From: NORP259 sp041398705
GTDB lineage: Bacteria > Planctomycetota > UBA1135 > GCA-002686595
DNA: 64,000 bases
Assembly: GCA_041398705.1 (NCBI GenBank)
Contig: JAWKUI010000002.1
Span: 1 to 64,000 of the forward strand
Reading direction: 5' to 3'
The translations under genes and the position numbers were made by a program. Numbering within the stretch: the stretch's first letter is position 1; the number at the start of each line of letters is the position of its first letter. The notes under the pieces are model-generated. The model was not told where the DNA came from. It ran no database searches and saw nothing but the letters and a program-made list of their open reading frames with translations. Shown one piece after another: positions 53,768 through 62,630 of the stretch.

Positions 53768-53977
53768 CTTCCATCGCTCCTTGTTCGCCTGCACCCGCCA
53801 GGACCGACGGAGTCACCCTACGTCTGCCCTGGGCATTCCGCTTGCTCCAACGGGGCACGAATGACGTAGGGAAGCCCCCTCTGCGTGTCACGCCGGCCAG
53901 GCGGGATTTCACGGGAATATCCCGGGCGCCGCCGCGCATACTGGGGCTCCCTTTCCCCCGTCTCCCCTCCCAGCGCC

Positions 53978-54766
53978 ATGGTCCTATTCCCCAAATCCGC
54001 TTTGCTCGTCCCTGCCCTTGTCCTGGCAGCCTGCCAAGGCGGCCCTGTGGTGCATGGCTCCGGGCAGATCGCCTCCGAGCAGCGCGCCTTGGGGGACTTC
54101 CACGCGATCGACGCAGGCTCCATCGGGGAGATCTACGTGATCCAGGACGGGGGCACCGGGTTGACGATCGAAGCCGATGACAATCTCCTGCCCTTCATCC
54201 GGAGTGTGGTTGCCGGCGACGTGTTGCACCTGGATCTGGAACCGGGGAACTACCACCCTAGCCAGACGCCACGCCTGGAATTGCGCTGCGGCGAGCTGAC
54301 GCGCATTGACCTTTCGGGCGCCGTGCACATGAACGCCGCCGAGCTCGTGGGTGATCAGATGTCCATACACACGGAGGGAGCTTCGCACCTGGAGCTGGGG
54401 TCCCTGCAGGCCCGGGCCCTCGACGTGGAAGCCGAAGGCGCCGCACAAGTCCGCGCCGAAGCAATTCGTGCGGGGTCGCTGACGGCGGATACCAGCGGAG
54501 CCGGGCGGGTCATTGCCAACGGCGGGTCTCTTGGGCATCTACGCGCCGACTGCAGCGGGGCGGCCCAGGTGAACATGACCGCCGTGCAGGTTCAGGATGC
54601 GCACGTCTTTTTGAGCGGCGCTTCCCAGGCCTGGCTGTGGGTCGAAGGGGCGCTGCAAGCGGACGCGAGTGGCGCGGCGCATGTGCGGTACAAGGGATCT
54701 CCCCGCCTTGACGTGCACTCGTCGGGTGCGGCTTCGGTGGTGGACCTTGGTCGTGAGTGCGAGTGA
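53978..54766 (+). CDS. DUF2807 (GIN-type adhesin head) lipoprotein
   Basis: A 262-residue lipoprotein: VLAAC at residues 15-19 gives the lipobox Cys19. The body is the repetitive right-handed beta-solenoid of DUF2807 proteins: SGAVHMNAAELVG, DTSGAGRVIANGG, DCSGAAQVNMT, SGASQAWLWVEG and SGAAHVRYKG, each ending in an SGA turn. Its family is called putative auto-transporter adhesin head. ATG 53978 was selected as the lipoprotein start. It is transcribed divergently from the hypothetical gene and followed 7 bp later by repeat copy 3. Confidence 0.83.
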   Translation: MVLFPKSALLVPALVLAACQGGPVVHGSGQIASEQRALGDFHAIDAGSIGEIYVIQDGGTGLTIEADDNLLPFIRSVVAGDVLHLDLEPGNYHPSQTPRLELRCGELTRIDLSGAVHMNAAELVGDQMSIHTEGASHLELGSLQARALDVEAEGAAQVRAEAIRAGSLTADTSGAGRVIANGGSLGHLRADCSGAAQVNMTAVQVQDAHVFLSGASQAWLWVEGALQADASGAAHVRYKGSPRLDVHSSGAASVVDLGRECE

Positions 54767-54773
54767 CTCTCGT

Positions 54774-54884
54774 GGAATAACGTTCACCGAACCAGGTCGA
54801 TCAGCCCACACCTGGCGGGCGCGCTGCGCACGCCCCGCGAATTGTGGGACTGATCGAACCTGGTTCGGTATGTAACGTTATTCC
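54774..54884. repeat. Long palindromic element, copy 3 (complete)
   Basis: This 111-bp element has terminal inverted repeats GGAATAACGTT (54774-54784) and AACGTTATTCC (54874-54884), an ACCGAACCAGG/CCTGGTTCGG inner arm and a GC-rich central stem. It lies 7 bp after the DUF2807 stop and 32 bp from the stop of the convergent epimerase gene, so transcripts from both sides run into it. Confidence 0.9.
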
Positions 54885-54916
54885 ATTGTCTTAGGTGGGG
54901 GACGTTGCCCCCACCC

Positions 54917-55942
54917 CTAAGACCAACGCAACGCCGGATCCAATCGCCCCGCGTTGCGGTGTCCGAGGATCGTCTTGATCCGCAGGTACTTGCTCGAGTT
55001 CAGTTCGTCCACGGTCAAACCGTGGGCCTGGTACGCCTTGTACAACTCCTCGACCCCCTGCCGCACGTTCCACTGCGGCTGGTACGTCGGGATCTCCTCG
55101 CAGATCTTGTCGAAGCTGACCCGGTAGTTGCGCTTGTCGGGTTCGGCGCCCTCGGCGAACTTGATCACGCTGTTCGGTACGACTTCCTGCACGATGCGGG
55201 CCACGTCGCGGATCTGGTAGTTCTCGTCGGTCTGGCCCACGTTGAAGGCCTGGTTGTGGATCGGATCGCGCGGGGATTCGAGCACGGCGCGCATGGCGGC
55301 GGCGATGTCCTCCACGTGCACCAGCGGGCGCCAGGGGCTGCCGTCGGACTTCATCAGCACCTCACCGGTCGTATAGGCATACCCGGTCAGGTTGTTCACC
55401 ACGAGGTCGATGCGCAGGCTCGGCGAAAGGCCGTAGGCGGTCGCGTTGCGCATGTAGGTCGGCGAGAAGTGATCGTCCGCCAGTTTGACCAGTTCGCGCT
55501 CCACGTCGATCTTGGCTTTGCCGTAGGCCGTCACCGGGTTCATCGGCGACTCCTCGGTGAGCAGCTCGTCCCCTTCCGCGGCGCCATAGAGGCTGCACGA
55601 CGAGGAGAAGATGAACCGCTGCACGCCCGCCTGCTTGGCAAGCTGCGCGAAACGCACGGTCGCGCTGTGGTTGATCTCGACCGTCAGGCCGGGATCCAGG
55701 TCGCCGAGTGCATCGTTCGACAGGGCGGCTAAGAAGACGATCGCGTCGAACCCCTCCAGGTCGGCCGCCTGCACGTCGCGGATGTCCTTGCGCAGGGTGC
55801 GCGAACCCGTAGGCGCCTCGTCGAATTGGCAGCCTTCGAAGAAGAAGGTATCGAGCCCCACCACGTCGTGCCCGAAGGACTGCAACATGGGATCGAGAAC
55901 CTGGCCGATGTAGCCGTTGTGGCCGGTGATGAGCACGCGCAT
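54917..55942 (-). CDS. NAD-dependent nucleotide-sugar epimerase/dehydratase
   Basis: A 341-residue extended short-chain dehydrogenase: the NAD-binding motif GHNGYIG (residues 7-13) and catalytic YGKAK (Y140, K144) with Ser113-115 nearby. FLAALSNDALGD and RNATAYGLSPSLR fit the UDP- or CDP-sugar epimerase/dehydratase group. ATG 55942 lies 9 bp after the PIG-L stop, so the two form an operon. The exact reaction is not determined; it may supply a keto sugar for the methyltransferases. Confidence 0.83.
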   Translation of the reverse strand: MRVLITGHNGYIGQVLDPMLQSFGHDVVGLDTFFFEGCQFDEAPTGSRTLRKDIRDVQAADLEGFDAIVFLAALSNDALGDLDPGLTVEINHSATVRFAQLAKQAGVQRFIFSSSCSLYGAAEGDELLTEESPMNPVTAYGKAKIDVERELVKLADDHFSPTYMRNATAYGLSPSLRIDLVVNNLTGYAYTTGEVLMKSDGSPWRPLVHVEDIAAAMRAVLESPRDPIHNQAFNVGQTDENYQIRDVARIVQEVVPNSVIKFAEGAEPDKRNYRVSFDKICEEIPTYQPQWNVRQGVEELYKAYQAHGLTVDELNSSKYLRIKTILGHRNAGRLDPALRWS

Positions 55943-55950
55943 GGCGGAAA

Positions 55951-56634
55951 CTAGAGCAGAGCTTTGGCGAGGTGGAAGGCCTCCGCGTAACGCGTCGGCG
56001 AGTTGCATTCGATGCCACGCAGGCGCATCAGGCCTGCGAACGCCTCCCGGTCGAACCAGGTTTTGTCTGCCTGGGACGCGAAGTGGCGGCGGATGGCATC
56101 GATCTTGGCCTCCACCACTTCCGGGGCGAGGGTCACAAAGGCATTCGGGTGCCCCAGATCCCCCTCGTACTTGGCGATTTCATACTCCAGGATCAGGTGA
56201 TCCCGGAACGTGTTCCAGGTGAGTTCGGCCACCAGGTTGTGGTCCTGGTGCCGGTCCCCACGGCGGTGGCTGAGCACCACGTCGGGGGTGAAGCGGCCGC
56301 GCAGTTCGAAGAAGGCCTGCTTGAGCTCCTCCCAATGGCTGGGCAGGAAACTCGGCCGGTAGCCATGAATCTCGATGCGCTCGAGGCTGGCGGGAGCGAT
56401 CTGCCCCTGGCCGAGGAACCAGCGCGCGCTGGCCCGCGCTTCCTGGGCCCGCACCTCGTCCGAGGTCCAGACCACCCAGGCCACCTCCAGGGGCCGATCC
56501 TGGGCCCAACGCAGCAGGGTTCCGCCCGCGCCGATCTCGATGTCGTCGCAGTGCGCACCCAGGCACAGCACGCGCAGGGGCTGGCCAGAGGCATCGTCGG
56601 GCAGAAGTCGCAGCATGGGAAAGGCTACCCGCAT
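55951..56634 (-). CDS. PIG-L/LmbE-family deacetylase
   Basis: A 227-residue zinc-dependent N-deacetylase-like protein. AHCDDIEIGAGGTLLR (residues 27-42) corresponds to the AHPDDxE zinc motif, with cysteine in place of proline, and LSHRRGDRHQDHNLVAE holds the second HxxDH histidines. Substrates in the family include N-acetyl sugars and glycoconjugates. A start at ATG 56616 is also possible. It is first in the two-gene operon with the epimerase. Confidence 0.83.
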   Translation of the reverse strand: MRVAFPMLRLLPDDASGQPLRVLCLGAHCDDIEIGAGGTLLRWAQDRPLEVAWVVWTSDEVRAQEARASARWFLGQGQIAPASLERIEIHGYRPSFLPSHWEELKQAFFELRGRFTPDVVLSHRRGDRHQDHNLVAELTWNTFRDHLILEYEIAKYEGDLGHPNAFVTLAPEVVEAKIDAIRRHFASQADKTWFDREAFAGLMRLRGIECNSPTRYAEAFHLAKALL

Positions 56635-56841
56635 ACGGGCCCCCGGGTCGGCGGTGAGGGCAAACGGGCGGCGGGCCGGGGATTCTAGTCCCCCGCCCCT
56701 CTGGAATCGGACCGCGCGGGCCGGAACTTGCCGTCCGCCCGGCCCCCGGCCCGCTTTCCGCCCTTCCGTTCCCTCCCCTGGCCCCGCCCGCCCGGCGGAA
56801 CCGTGGCCCCGGCCGGTGGTGCACTACACTGCGCCCGAGCC

Positions 56842-58053
56842 ATGCCCGAAGCCCCCCTGCCCCCGCACATCGCTTTCCCCACCGGGGAAACCGGCCCCGC
56901 CTGCCCGGCCTGCGCCCACCCCACCACCGCCGTGGTCTACCGCCTCGCCGGCATCCCGATCCACTCCTGCGTGCTGCTGGGGAGCCGGGAGGCCGCGTGC
57001 GCCTTCCCCACCAGCGACCTGGATCTGTGCCACTGCCCGACCTGCGGCTTCCTCTTCAACGGCCGCTTCGACCCGGCCTGCATGGACTACTCGGAGGACT
57101 ACGAGGAGACCCAAGGGTACTCAGGCACCTTCCGTACGTTCCTGGGCGAAACGGTGGCGCGGCTCGCCCCGCACCTCGCGGGGGAACAGCGGCCGGTGCT
57201 CGAGATCGGCGCGGGGCGCGGCGACTTCCTTGCGGCCCTGTGCGCGGCGAGCGGCACCGCTGGCATCGGCGTGGATCCGAGCCGTACCGCGGGCCGCGTG
57301 GACCTCGACTCCGGCGCTGGCCTGCGCTTCCGCCACGAGGAGTACGGACCGAAGTTCTTCGATCAGCCCGTCAGCGCGCTCATCAGCCGCCACACCCTCG
57401 AACACCTGCCCCAAGTGGCGCGCGAGGCGCATTGCATGGGCGAACACCTGCGCCGCAACCCAGGCGCCTTCGCCTTCCTCGAACTGCCCGATACCCTGCG
57501 CATCCTGCGCGAGGGGGCCTTCTGGGACGTGTACTACGAGCACTGTTCGTACTTCACCGCCCACTCGCTGCGCGGTCTGTTCGAGCGCGCCGGATTCGCA
57601 ATCCACGACCTGCGCCTGGTGTACGGCGGGCAATACCTGCACCTGTGGGCCGCACCAGCCCACGCGCCCGTGCACGCGTCGCTGGAAAGCGACCCCGCCA
57701 CCGAAGCCGTGGCGCACTTCGCCGCGTCCTGCCGCCAGGCCCTTTCCCATTGGCACCACTGGCTCGCCGGCAGCGCCCCGGGCAGCGTCGTGTTGTGGGG
57801 CTCCGGCTCGAAAGCCACCGCCTTCCTGTCCGCCGCGGGCAGCCACGACCGCATCGCCGCCGTCGTCGACATCAACCCGGACAAACACGGCAAGTTCGTC
57901 GCCGGAAGCGGGCACGAAATCGTGGCACCGAATCGTTTGCGCGATCTGCGACCCGCGCGCGTGCTGATCATGAACCCGATCTACCGCAAGGAGATCACCG
58001 CGGATCTCGCCGCCATGGGCCTGCACCCCGAGATCCAGGCCTTGGGGGAATGA
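56842..58053 (+). CDS. C-methyltransferase-like SAM methyltransferase
   Basis: A 403-residue protein: possible zinc cysteines CPAC (21-24) and CHCPTC near 61, SAM motif I VLEIGAGRGDFLAAL, LISRHTLEHLPQVAREAH, YYEHCSYFTAHSLRGLF, and the C-terminal VVLWGSGSKATAFLSAA with VDINPDKHGKFVAGSG. Its layout is closest to the protein at 47872. ATG 56842 was chosen; the open frame further upstream is low-complexity. It is divergent from the PIG-L gene with a 207-bp promoter region. Confidence 0.82.
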   Translation: MPEAPLPPHIAFPTGETGPACPACAHPTTAVVYRLAGIPIHSCVLLGSREAACAFPTSDLDLCHCPTCGFLFNGRFDPACMDYSEDYEETQGYSGTFRTFLGETVARLAPHLAGEQRPVLEIGAGRGDFLAALCAASGTAGIGVDPSRTAGRVDLDSGAGLRFRHEEYGPKFFDQPVSALISRHTLEHLPQVAREAHCMGEHLRRNPGAFAFLELPDTLRILREGAFWDVYYEHCSYFTAHSLRGLFERAGFAIHDLRLVYGGQYLHLWAAPAHAPVHASLESDPATEAVAHFAASCRQALSHWHHWLAGSAPGSVVLWGSGSKATAFLSAAGSHDRIAAVVDINPDKHGKFVAGSGHEIVAPNRLRDLRPARVLIMNPIYRKEITADLAAMGLHPEIQALGE

Positions 58054-58133
58054 GCCCCGTGCGGCCGTGCCCCACGCTTGCGGCGTAGCCCCGCACCGGT
58101 TCCCGCCCCGCTGCCCCATCGCCGCCCTAGTGT

Positions 58134-58174
58134 TACGCCCCAACCAGCCCGGATACGGGGCCGATTGGGGCGTA
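58134..58174. terminator. Bidirectional terminator-like hairpin between convergent genes
   Basis: A perfect 10-bp outer stem (58134-58143 with 58165-58174) encloses an inner CCCG/CGGG stem. It lies between the methyltransferase (ends 58053) and the leftward kinase-like gene (ends 58203). A T-run is lacking, so termination is inferred from position. Confidence 0.5.
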
Positions 58175-58202
58175 GGGCGGGTTTCCGCGCGCGGGATCGG
58201 AC

Positions 58203-58871
58203 TCAGTTCTTGCCGAGCGGATCGTCCGACTTGAAGCGGTTGAGCACGGTGCCGAGCAGGGGCACGCCGGACTCCTGGATCAGGCCCGCGGCCTTCTGGA
58301 TGGCGGCCTTCTTGGTCGAACCGGCGCGCACCACGAGCACCACCGAATCCACGTAGGTCAGCAGGCTGAGCACTTCGCTGTGTTCGGTGATCGGCGGGGC
58401 GTCGAACAACACATGGCGGCCCATCTTGGTGATGGCGGCCATCAGGCTGCGCGCGCGTTCGTCAGCGAATTCACCGGGCACGGCGGGGCGGGCGCTGCCG
58501 GCGGGCAGGCCGTAGAGCGACGGGGTGCCGGGCACCTGGAAACGCGACTCGGACATCTGCGCGCGGCCCACCAGCAGGTCGGACAGGCCAGGCATGCCGG
58601 GCAGTCCAAGGTAGGTCGACAGGGCCGGGCGCATCAGGTTGCACTCCACCACCGTGGTCTCCTGGCGCAGGTTGCGCGCCAGGCCCATCGCGCAGCACGC
58701 GGTCAGCACCGTGGTGCCGGCGCCGCGTTCGGCGGAGGTGAACAGGATACGGCTGACCTCGTTGCGCGGGTGCGCCGCGGCCACCTTGGTCCACAGGTCT
58801 TCGGCCAGGGGTTGCACGGCCTCGATGGCCTGCTGCAGCGGACTCGCCGCTCCGGAGAAGGAACTCGCCAT
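58203..58871 (-). CDS. CpsD/CapB-like tyrosine-kinase-type ATPase with altered P-loop
   Basis: A 222-residue cytoplasmic protein of the BY-kinase/ParA-like fold. The Walker A region FTSAERGAGTTVLTA (45-59) has threonine where the catalytic lysine of GEGKT is expected. The A' motif is VVECNLMRP (D replaced by E-C-N), and HVLFDAPPI is Walker B. No C-terminal tyrosine cluster exists (ends SDDPLGKN). It probably partners the Wzz-like protein encoded 13 bp upstream and modulates chain length; kinase activity is doubtful. Confidence 0.8.
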   Translation of the reverse strand: MASSFSGAASPLQQAIEAVQPLAEDLWTKVAAAHPRNEVSRILFTSAERGAGTTVLTACCAMGLARNLRQETTVVECNLMRPALSTYLGLPGMPGLSDLLVGRAQMSESRFQVPGTPSLYGLPAGSARPAVPGEFADERARSLMAAITKMGRHVLFDAPPITEHSEVLSLLTYVDSVVLVVRAGSTKKAAIQKAAGLIQESGVPLLGTVLNRFKSDDPLGKN

Positions 58872-58884
58872 GACGGATCGGGGG

Positions 58885-60519
58885 TCAGGCCACGTTCACG
58901 TGACCGGGTTTGATGCGGCGCAAGGCGCGGGACTCGGGAACGACCACGAGGATCGGCAGATCCAGTTCCTTCTCGACTGTCTCGCGGTAGCGTACGGTGG
59001 GATCGAGGAACTGGCGGAGCACCGCGAGGATTAGGCCGAGGATCAAGCCGCCCGCGATGCCGGCGCCCAGGGGTTTGGTGCGCTGGGGACCGGTTTTCTC
59101 CAGGGGTCGCGAAGCATCGGCACGCAGCAACAGCGCGGACACGCCCTCTTTCTCGAGGATGTCCTGGTCCTTGGTGGCCTGCACCCGGCGCCGCGCAATG
59201 TCACGCTCGCCGTACTTGAGGTCCAGCAAGGTTTGTTTGGTCTTGTGGATCTCGACGCACTCGTCCATCTTGCCCACGCGGTCTTCGTCGTCGCGGATCT
59301 GACGGCGCAGGGACTCGAGTTCGCCCCGCTTGCCTTCCAGATCGGACTTGGCCGCGGTGGCTTGCGAGAAGAGGTTCGAGTGCGACGGGTTCGGAACCTG
59401 ACGCAAGATGGCCGGGGAAACCTCGACCAACTCCGGGATGGTATCGAGTTTCGCCTTCTGCGCTTCGATGCGATTGTCCAAAGCGCCCAACTGCTGGGTC
59501 GTCAGGCCGGTCGCGTTCTCGCGCTCCAAGCGCAGATCAAACCAGATCTGCTGCTGGAACTTGTATTCGGGGTTGGGACCCATCTCCGCTTCGCGGCGTT
59601 CGGTCATGAACTCATCCGTGTCCGCGAGGGCAGACTCCAGCTGGGCCACCTTGCGCTCCAGACCGGCGATGTCGGTCTCCAGCCCCATCGCCCGGGAACG
59701 CCCCTCATCGGCACGCTCCAAAGCCGCATCCCGCTCGGCCGTGATGTTCTTGAATCCACATTCGGCCGTATGCGCCTTGAGCTCATCCGCCGTGGTTCTG
59801 ATCTCGTCCTCGATGACCGCCAAGGACGTTTCCGCCAGATCCCGCTTGGTCTGCGAAGCGTAGATCTCCAGGTGGAAGTCCTGCAGGGCGCGCAGGATCG
59901 CCTGTGCCGTGGTCTCCGCGCGCTCGGGCGAGAAGCCGTCGTGGCGAACGGTGATGATCGAGGTGTGGCTCTTGAGCGGCACGTACAGTTCGGTGCGCGC
60001 CCGCAGGCTGCGGGCCGCGCCGAGGATGGCCTTCTCGGTGACTTCCTGGTCGGCGTCGTAGCTCTTGTACGCGAGCCCGATCATCGTCTTCTGGAAGCCG
60101 TGCCAAAGGCGCGTGAGGATGCCCGAATCCTCATCGTCTTCGGTGGGATCGGGTTTGCCGAGCACGTACGCCGGCCCCAGCTCGCGGGCCACCCGCTTGT
60201 AGGGTTCGATGCTATTGAGCAGGGTCAGCTCGTTGTCCATGCCGGGCACGCCGGAGCCGGGCACTTCCATGCCGGTGGCGACGATCTGGCGGTCGGTCAG
60301 CGCCTCCGCCAAGCCGGGACGGTAGTCGAGCATGCCCTCCGAACGATAGACGTTGGGCATCGCCGCGGCGACCACCAGGCCGGCCACGGTGCCGAGGGCC
60401 GTCGTCAGGCCGATCCAGTGTTTGCTGCGCCACGCTCCATAGAGCAGCAGCACCTTCGGATCGAAGGGGGACCCACCTCCCTCTTCGACTTCTACGTCAT
60501 CAAAGTCGTCTTGGCTCAT
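58885..60519 (-). CDS. Wzz/GumC-like chain-length determinant protein
   Basis: A 544-residue inner-membrane protein: the first transmembrane helix at about 35-55, a long periplasmic alpha-helical region with coiled-coil character (about 200-440), and a second helix (PLGAGIAGGLILGLILAVLR) at about 490-510. This matches GumC/Wzz co-polymerases, which control exopolysaccharide length and form the periplasmic bridge to the Wza-type channel. It is followed by the kinase-like gene and preceded by the export lipoprotein. Confidence 0.85.
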   Translation of the reverse strand: MSQDDFDDVEVEEGGGSPFDPKVLLLYGAWRSKHWIGLTTALGTVAGLVVAAAMPNVYRSEGMLDYRPGLAEALTDRQIVATGMEVPGSGVPGMDNELTLLNSIEPYKRVARELGPAYVLGKPDPTEDDEDSGILTRLWHGFQKTMIGLAYKSYDADQEVTEKAILGAARSLRARTELYVPLKSHTSIITVRHDGFSPERAETTAQAILRALQDFHLEIYASQTKRDLAETSLAVIEDEIRTTADELKAHTAECGFKNITAERDAALERADEGRSRAMGLETDIAGLERKVAQLESALADTDEFMTERREAEMGPNPEYKFQQQIWFDLRLERENATGLTTQQLGALDNRIEAQKAKLDTIPELVEVSPAILRQVPNPSHSNLFSQATAAKSDLEGKRGELESLRRQIRDDEDRVGKMDECVEIHKTKQTLLDLKYGERDIARRRVQATKDQDILEKEGVSALLLRADASRPLEKTGPQRTKPLGAGIAGGLILGLILAVLRQFLDPTVRYRETVEKELDLPILVVVPESRALRRIKPGHVNVA

Positions 60520-60610
60520 TTGATCTCACCAGCGAATCGAAATCCGAGCCGCCCCAGCGGGCGATGGAAATCAGGTGGGGAGCCCGACCAGGCCGGCTCC
60601 CCACCGGCGG

Positions 60611-61306
60611 TCATTGCACGAAGATCCGGGGCACGGGAATCATGCGGCGGATCCAGTTGTCGAGCTGGATGGCCACGCGGTCGATGCGCCGGTTCGGCAC
60701 GTAGATCACGTCGTACTCCTGCAGATGGATGGTGTCCGGGGCGCCCCACCATTTCTGGCGCGCGTCCACGGTCCAGCTGATCTGCTGGTTCGTGTTCGGG
60801 TCCCAGCGGATGAGCTTGGTGTTGCCCAGCCAGCTGGTGTTGTTGTTCGGGCCGCCGGCGAGGGCGATCGCCTGGGCGAAGGTCAGGTCGCCGTCGGGGC
60901 CCATCGGAAGCGGGCCGGGTTGGTTCACTTCCCCGATGATGTAGACCTGCTTCGGAGCCTGCTCGGCGATGGCGACGGTCAGTTCGGGGAAGCCGCCCTG
61001 GATCACGAGGGCGTAGGCGCTGCGCAGCTCCTCTTCGAGCTCGGCGGGCAGCAGACCGGCCACGTGGATCGGGTCCAGACCTTTGAAGGTGACTTGGCCA
61101 TCACCGGGCACCTTGACCTCTTGGTCCCACTGCTCGGGGTTGGTCTGGAAGGAGACCTTCAGCATGTCCCCGGGGGAGACGCGGTCCATTCCCGAGTAGC
61201 GGTAGCTGTTGACCTCGGGGGCAATCTTGTGCAGCGCGGTGCCCTGGGGCCCGGAGCAGGCGGCCAGGGACAGGAACAGCGGCAGACAGGCTTTGATCAG
61301 GTTCAT
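60611..61306 (-). CDS. Wza/Gfc-like polysaccharide export lipoprotein
   Basis: A 231-residue lipoprotein (LSLAAC, Cys17). Poly_export domain features: SPGDMLKVSFQTNPEQ, PGDGQVTFKGLDPIHVAG, VYIIGEVNQPGPLPMG (the conserved V.GEV..PG) and AIALAGG. It forms the outer-membrane export channel. The chosen ATG 61306 starts the signal sequence; the longer frame to 61570 is low-complexity. It is upstream of wzz by 91 bp. Confidence 0.87.
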   Translation of the reverse strand: MNLIKACLPLFLSLAACSGPQGTALHKIAPEVNSYRYSGMDRVSPGDMLKVSFQTNPEQWDQEVKVPGDGQVTFKGLDPIHVAGLLPAELEEELRSAYALVIQGGFPELTVAIAEQAPKQVYIIGEVNQPGPLPMGPDGDLTFAQAIALAGGPNNNTSWLGNTKLIRWDPNTNQQISWTVDARQKWWGAPDTIHLQEYDVIYVPNRRIDRVAIQLDNWIRRMIPVPRIFVQ

Positions 61307-61529
61307 TCCGTTCGGAGCGATAAGGGATCTTGGGGACAGGGTTCCACCTTCTGTTTCGGTGGATTTCCGGCCGGGCAAGAGGGTATATCCGGTGGCCTGG
61401 GGGCCTGTAAGCAAGGATTCCCGAATCTCCGCCCGTATTGCGTGATTGTCAGAGTCAAGAACGCGCCTTGAGGCACTTGCGCGACTCCGTGCACCAGGAA
61501 TGCCGAATTCCGAGCGGGATTCAGCGGAA

Positions 61530-62630
61530 TCAGCGCGGTTCTTCGGGACGCAGGCGACCCTGGTAGACACCGGTCAACGTGCCCGTACTGTCCACTTCGA
61601 GGGTGGTCGGCAGCACCAGTCGGAACAGGTCCAGGAACTGGTCGACTTGCAGGTTCGCCTGGTCGTCGTCGACGATCAGGAAGGCGTTGGGGAAGGTCAC
61701 CCCCGCCTTGCGCAGCAGATCCTGGGCTTCGGCCCGGCCGGGCCCGCCGTCGAGGCTGACCCCGAGCACCTGGTGGCCGTCCTTGCGGTGCAGGGCTTCG
61801 AGCTGGGGAAGTTCCTCGCGGCAGGGCCGGCAATAGCTGGCCCACAGGTTGATATGCAGCACCTGGCCGGCGGGGATCTTCGCCGGGTCATAAGCCAGCC
61901 GCGCGCCGTCGGCGCCTTCCAGCGTGAAAGGCGGGATCTTCTCGCCCACCGCGATGCGCAGGCCCTCGGGCCAGGGATCGGGCAGGGGTGCGGGGCGGGC
62001 GGCAAACGGTTCGGGTTTGCCTTGGCCCTGGCGCAGAATCACGCGGGAACCGGCGGGCACGCTGCCGAAGCGTTCCTCCCCGCCGAAGGGCCAGCGCACG
62101 ACGAGTTCCGCAGCCGGGGCATCCCCGAGGCCGAAGATCAACTCCGGCGGCTGGCACGAGCCGTAGCCCGAACCGCGCGTCATGACCTGCGCCTGACCGT
62201 GCCCGGCGAAACGCGCGATCACCGTCGCCCCCACCGCTTCGCGGTTGCCCTTGTCGGTGAGCAACCGCACCTTCACGCCGCGCCCGGGCGCGTCGATCTC
62301 GTTGCGGAAGAGGTTGTGCCGCTCGCGCTGGATGTTGTGCGCGAACAGGTCGAGGTCCATGTCATCGTCGAAGTCCACGGCGAGCAGGCCGCGTCCGTCG
62401 AGCGGCGAATCCGCCCCGGACAGCCCCGAATAGCTGATGAACTGCCCGTCGCCCTTGCCGAGGAAGAGCTGGCTGCGCTCATCCCCGTTGAACGAGAACC
62501 CCTGCTTGAACATCTCGATCACCCAAGGGTGCTGGAAGTCCAGGTTCTCGTCGTTGTGCCCATGTTCGGGCACGCGGACTTCCTCTTCGAGGCCCATGCT
62601 TTGCGCCACCACGTGGCGCCAGAACGCGCT
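61530..62630 (-). pseudogene. CRTAC1-like protein, part after an in-frame TGA (ASPIC/UnbV plus thioredoxin)
   Basis: This is the downstream part of one continuous frame that is broken by TGA at 62631-62633. It begins SAFWRHVVAQSMGLEEEV, directly continuing the protein encoded at 62631-64000. It carries FG-GAP-like repeats (GRGLLAVDFDDDMDLDLF), an ASPIC/UnbV domain (NREAVGATVIARFAGHGQ, LVVRWPFGGEE) and a C-terminal thioredoxin-like domain with INLWASYCRPCREELPQLEA (CxxC). The domains need the upstream half, so the break most likely inactivates the gene unless the stop is read through. Confidence 0.72.
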
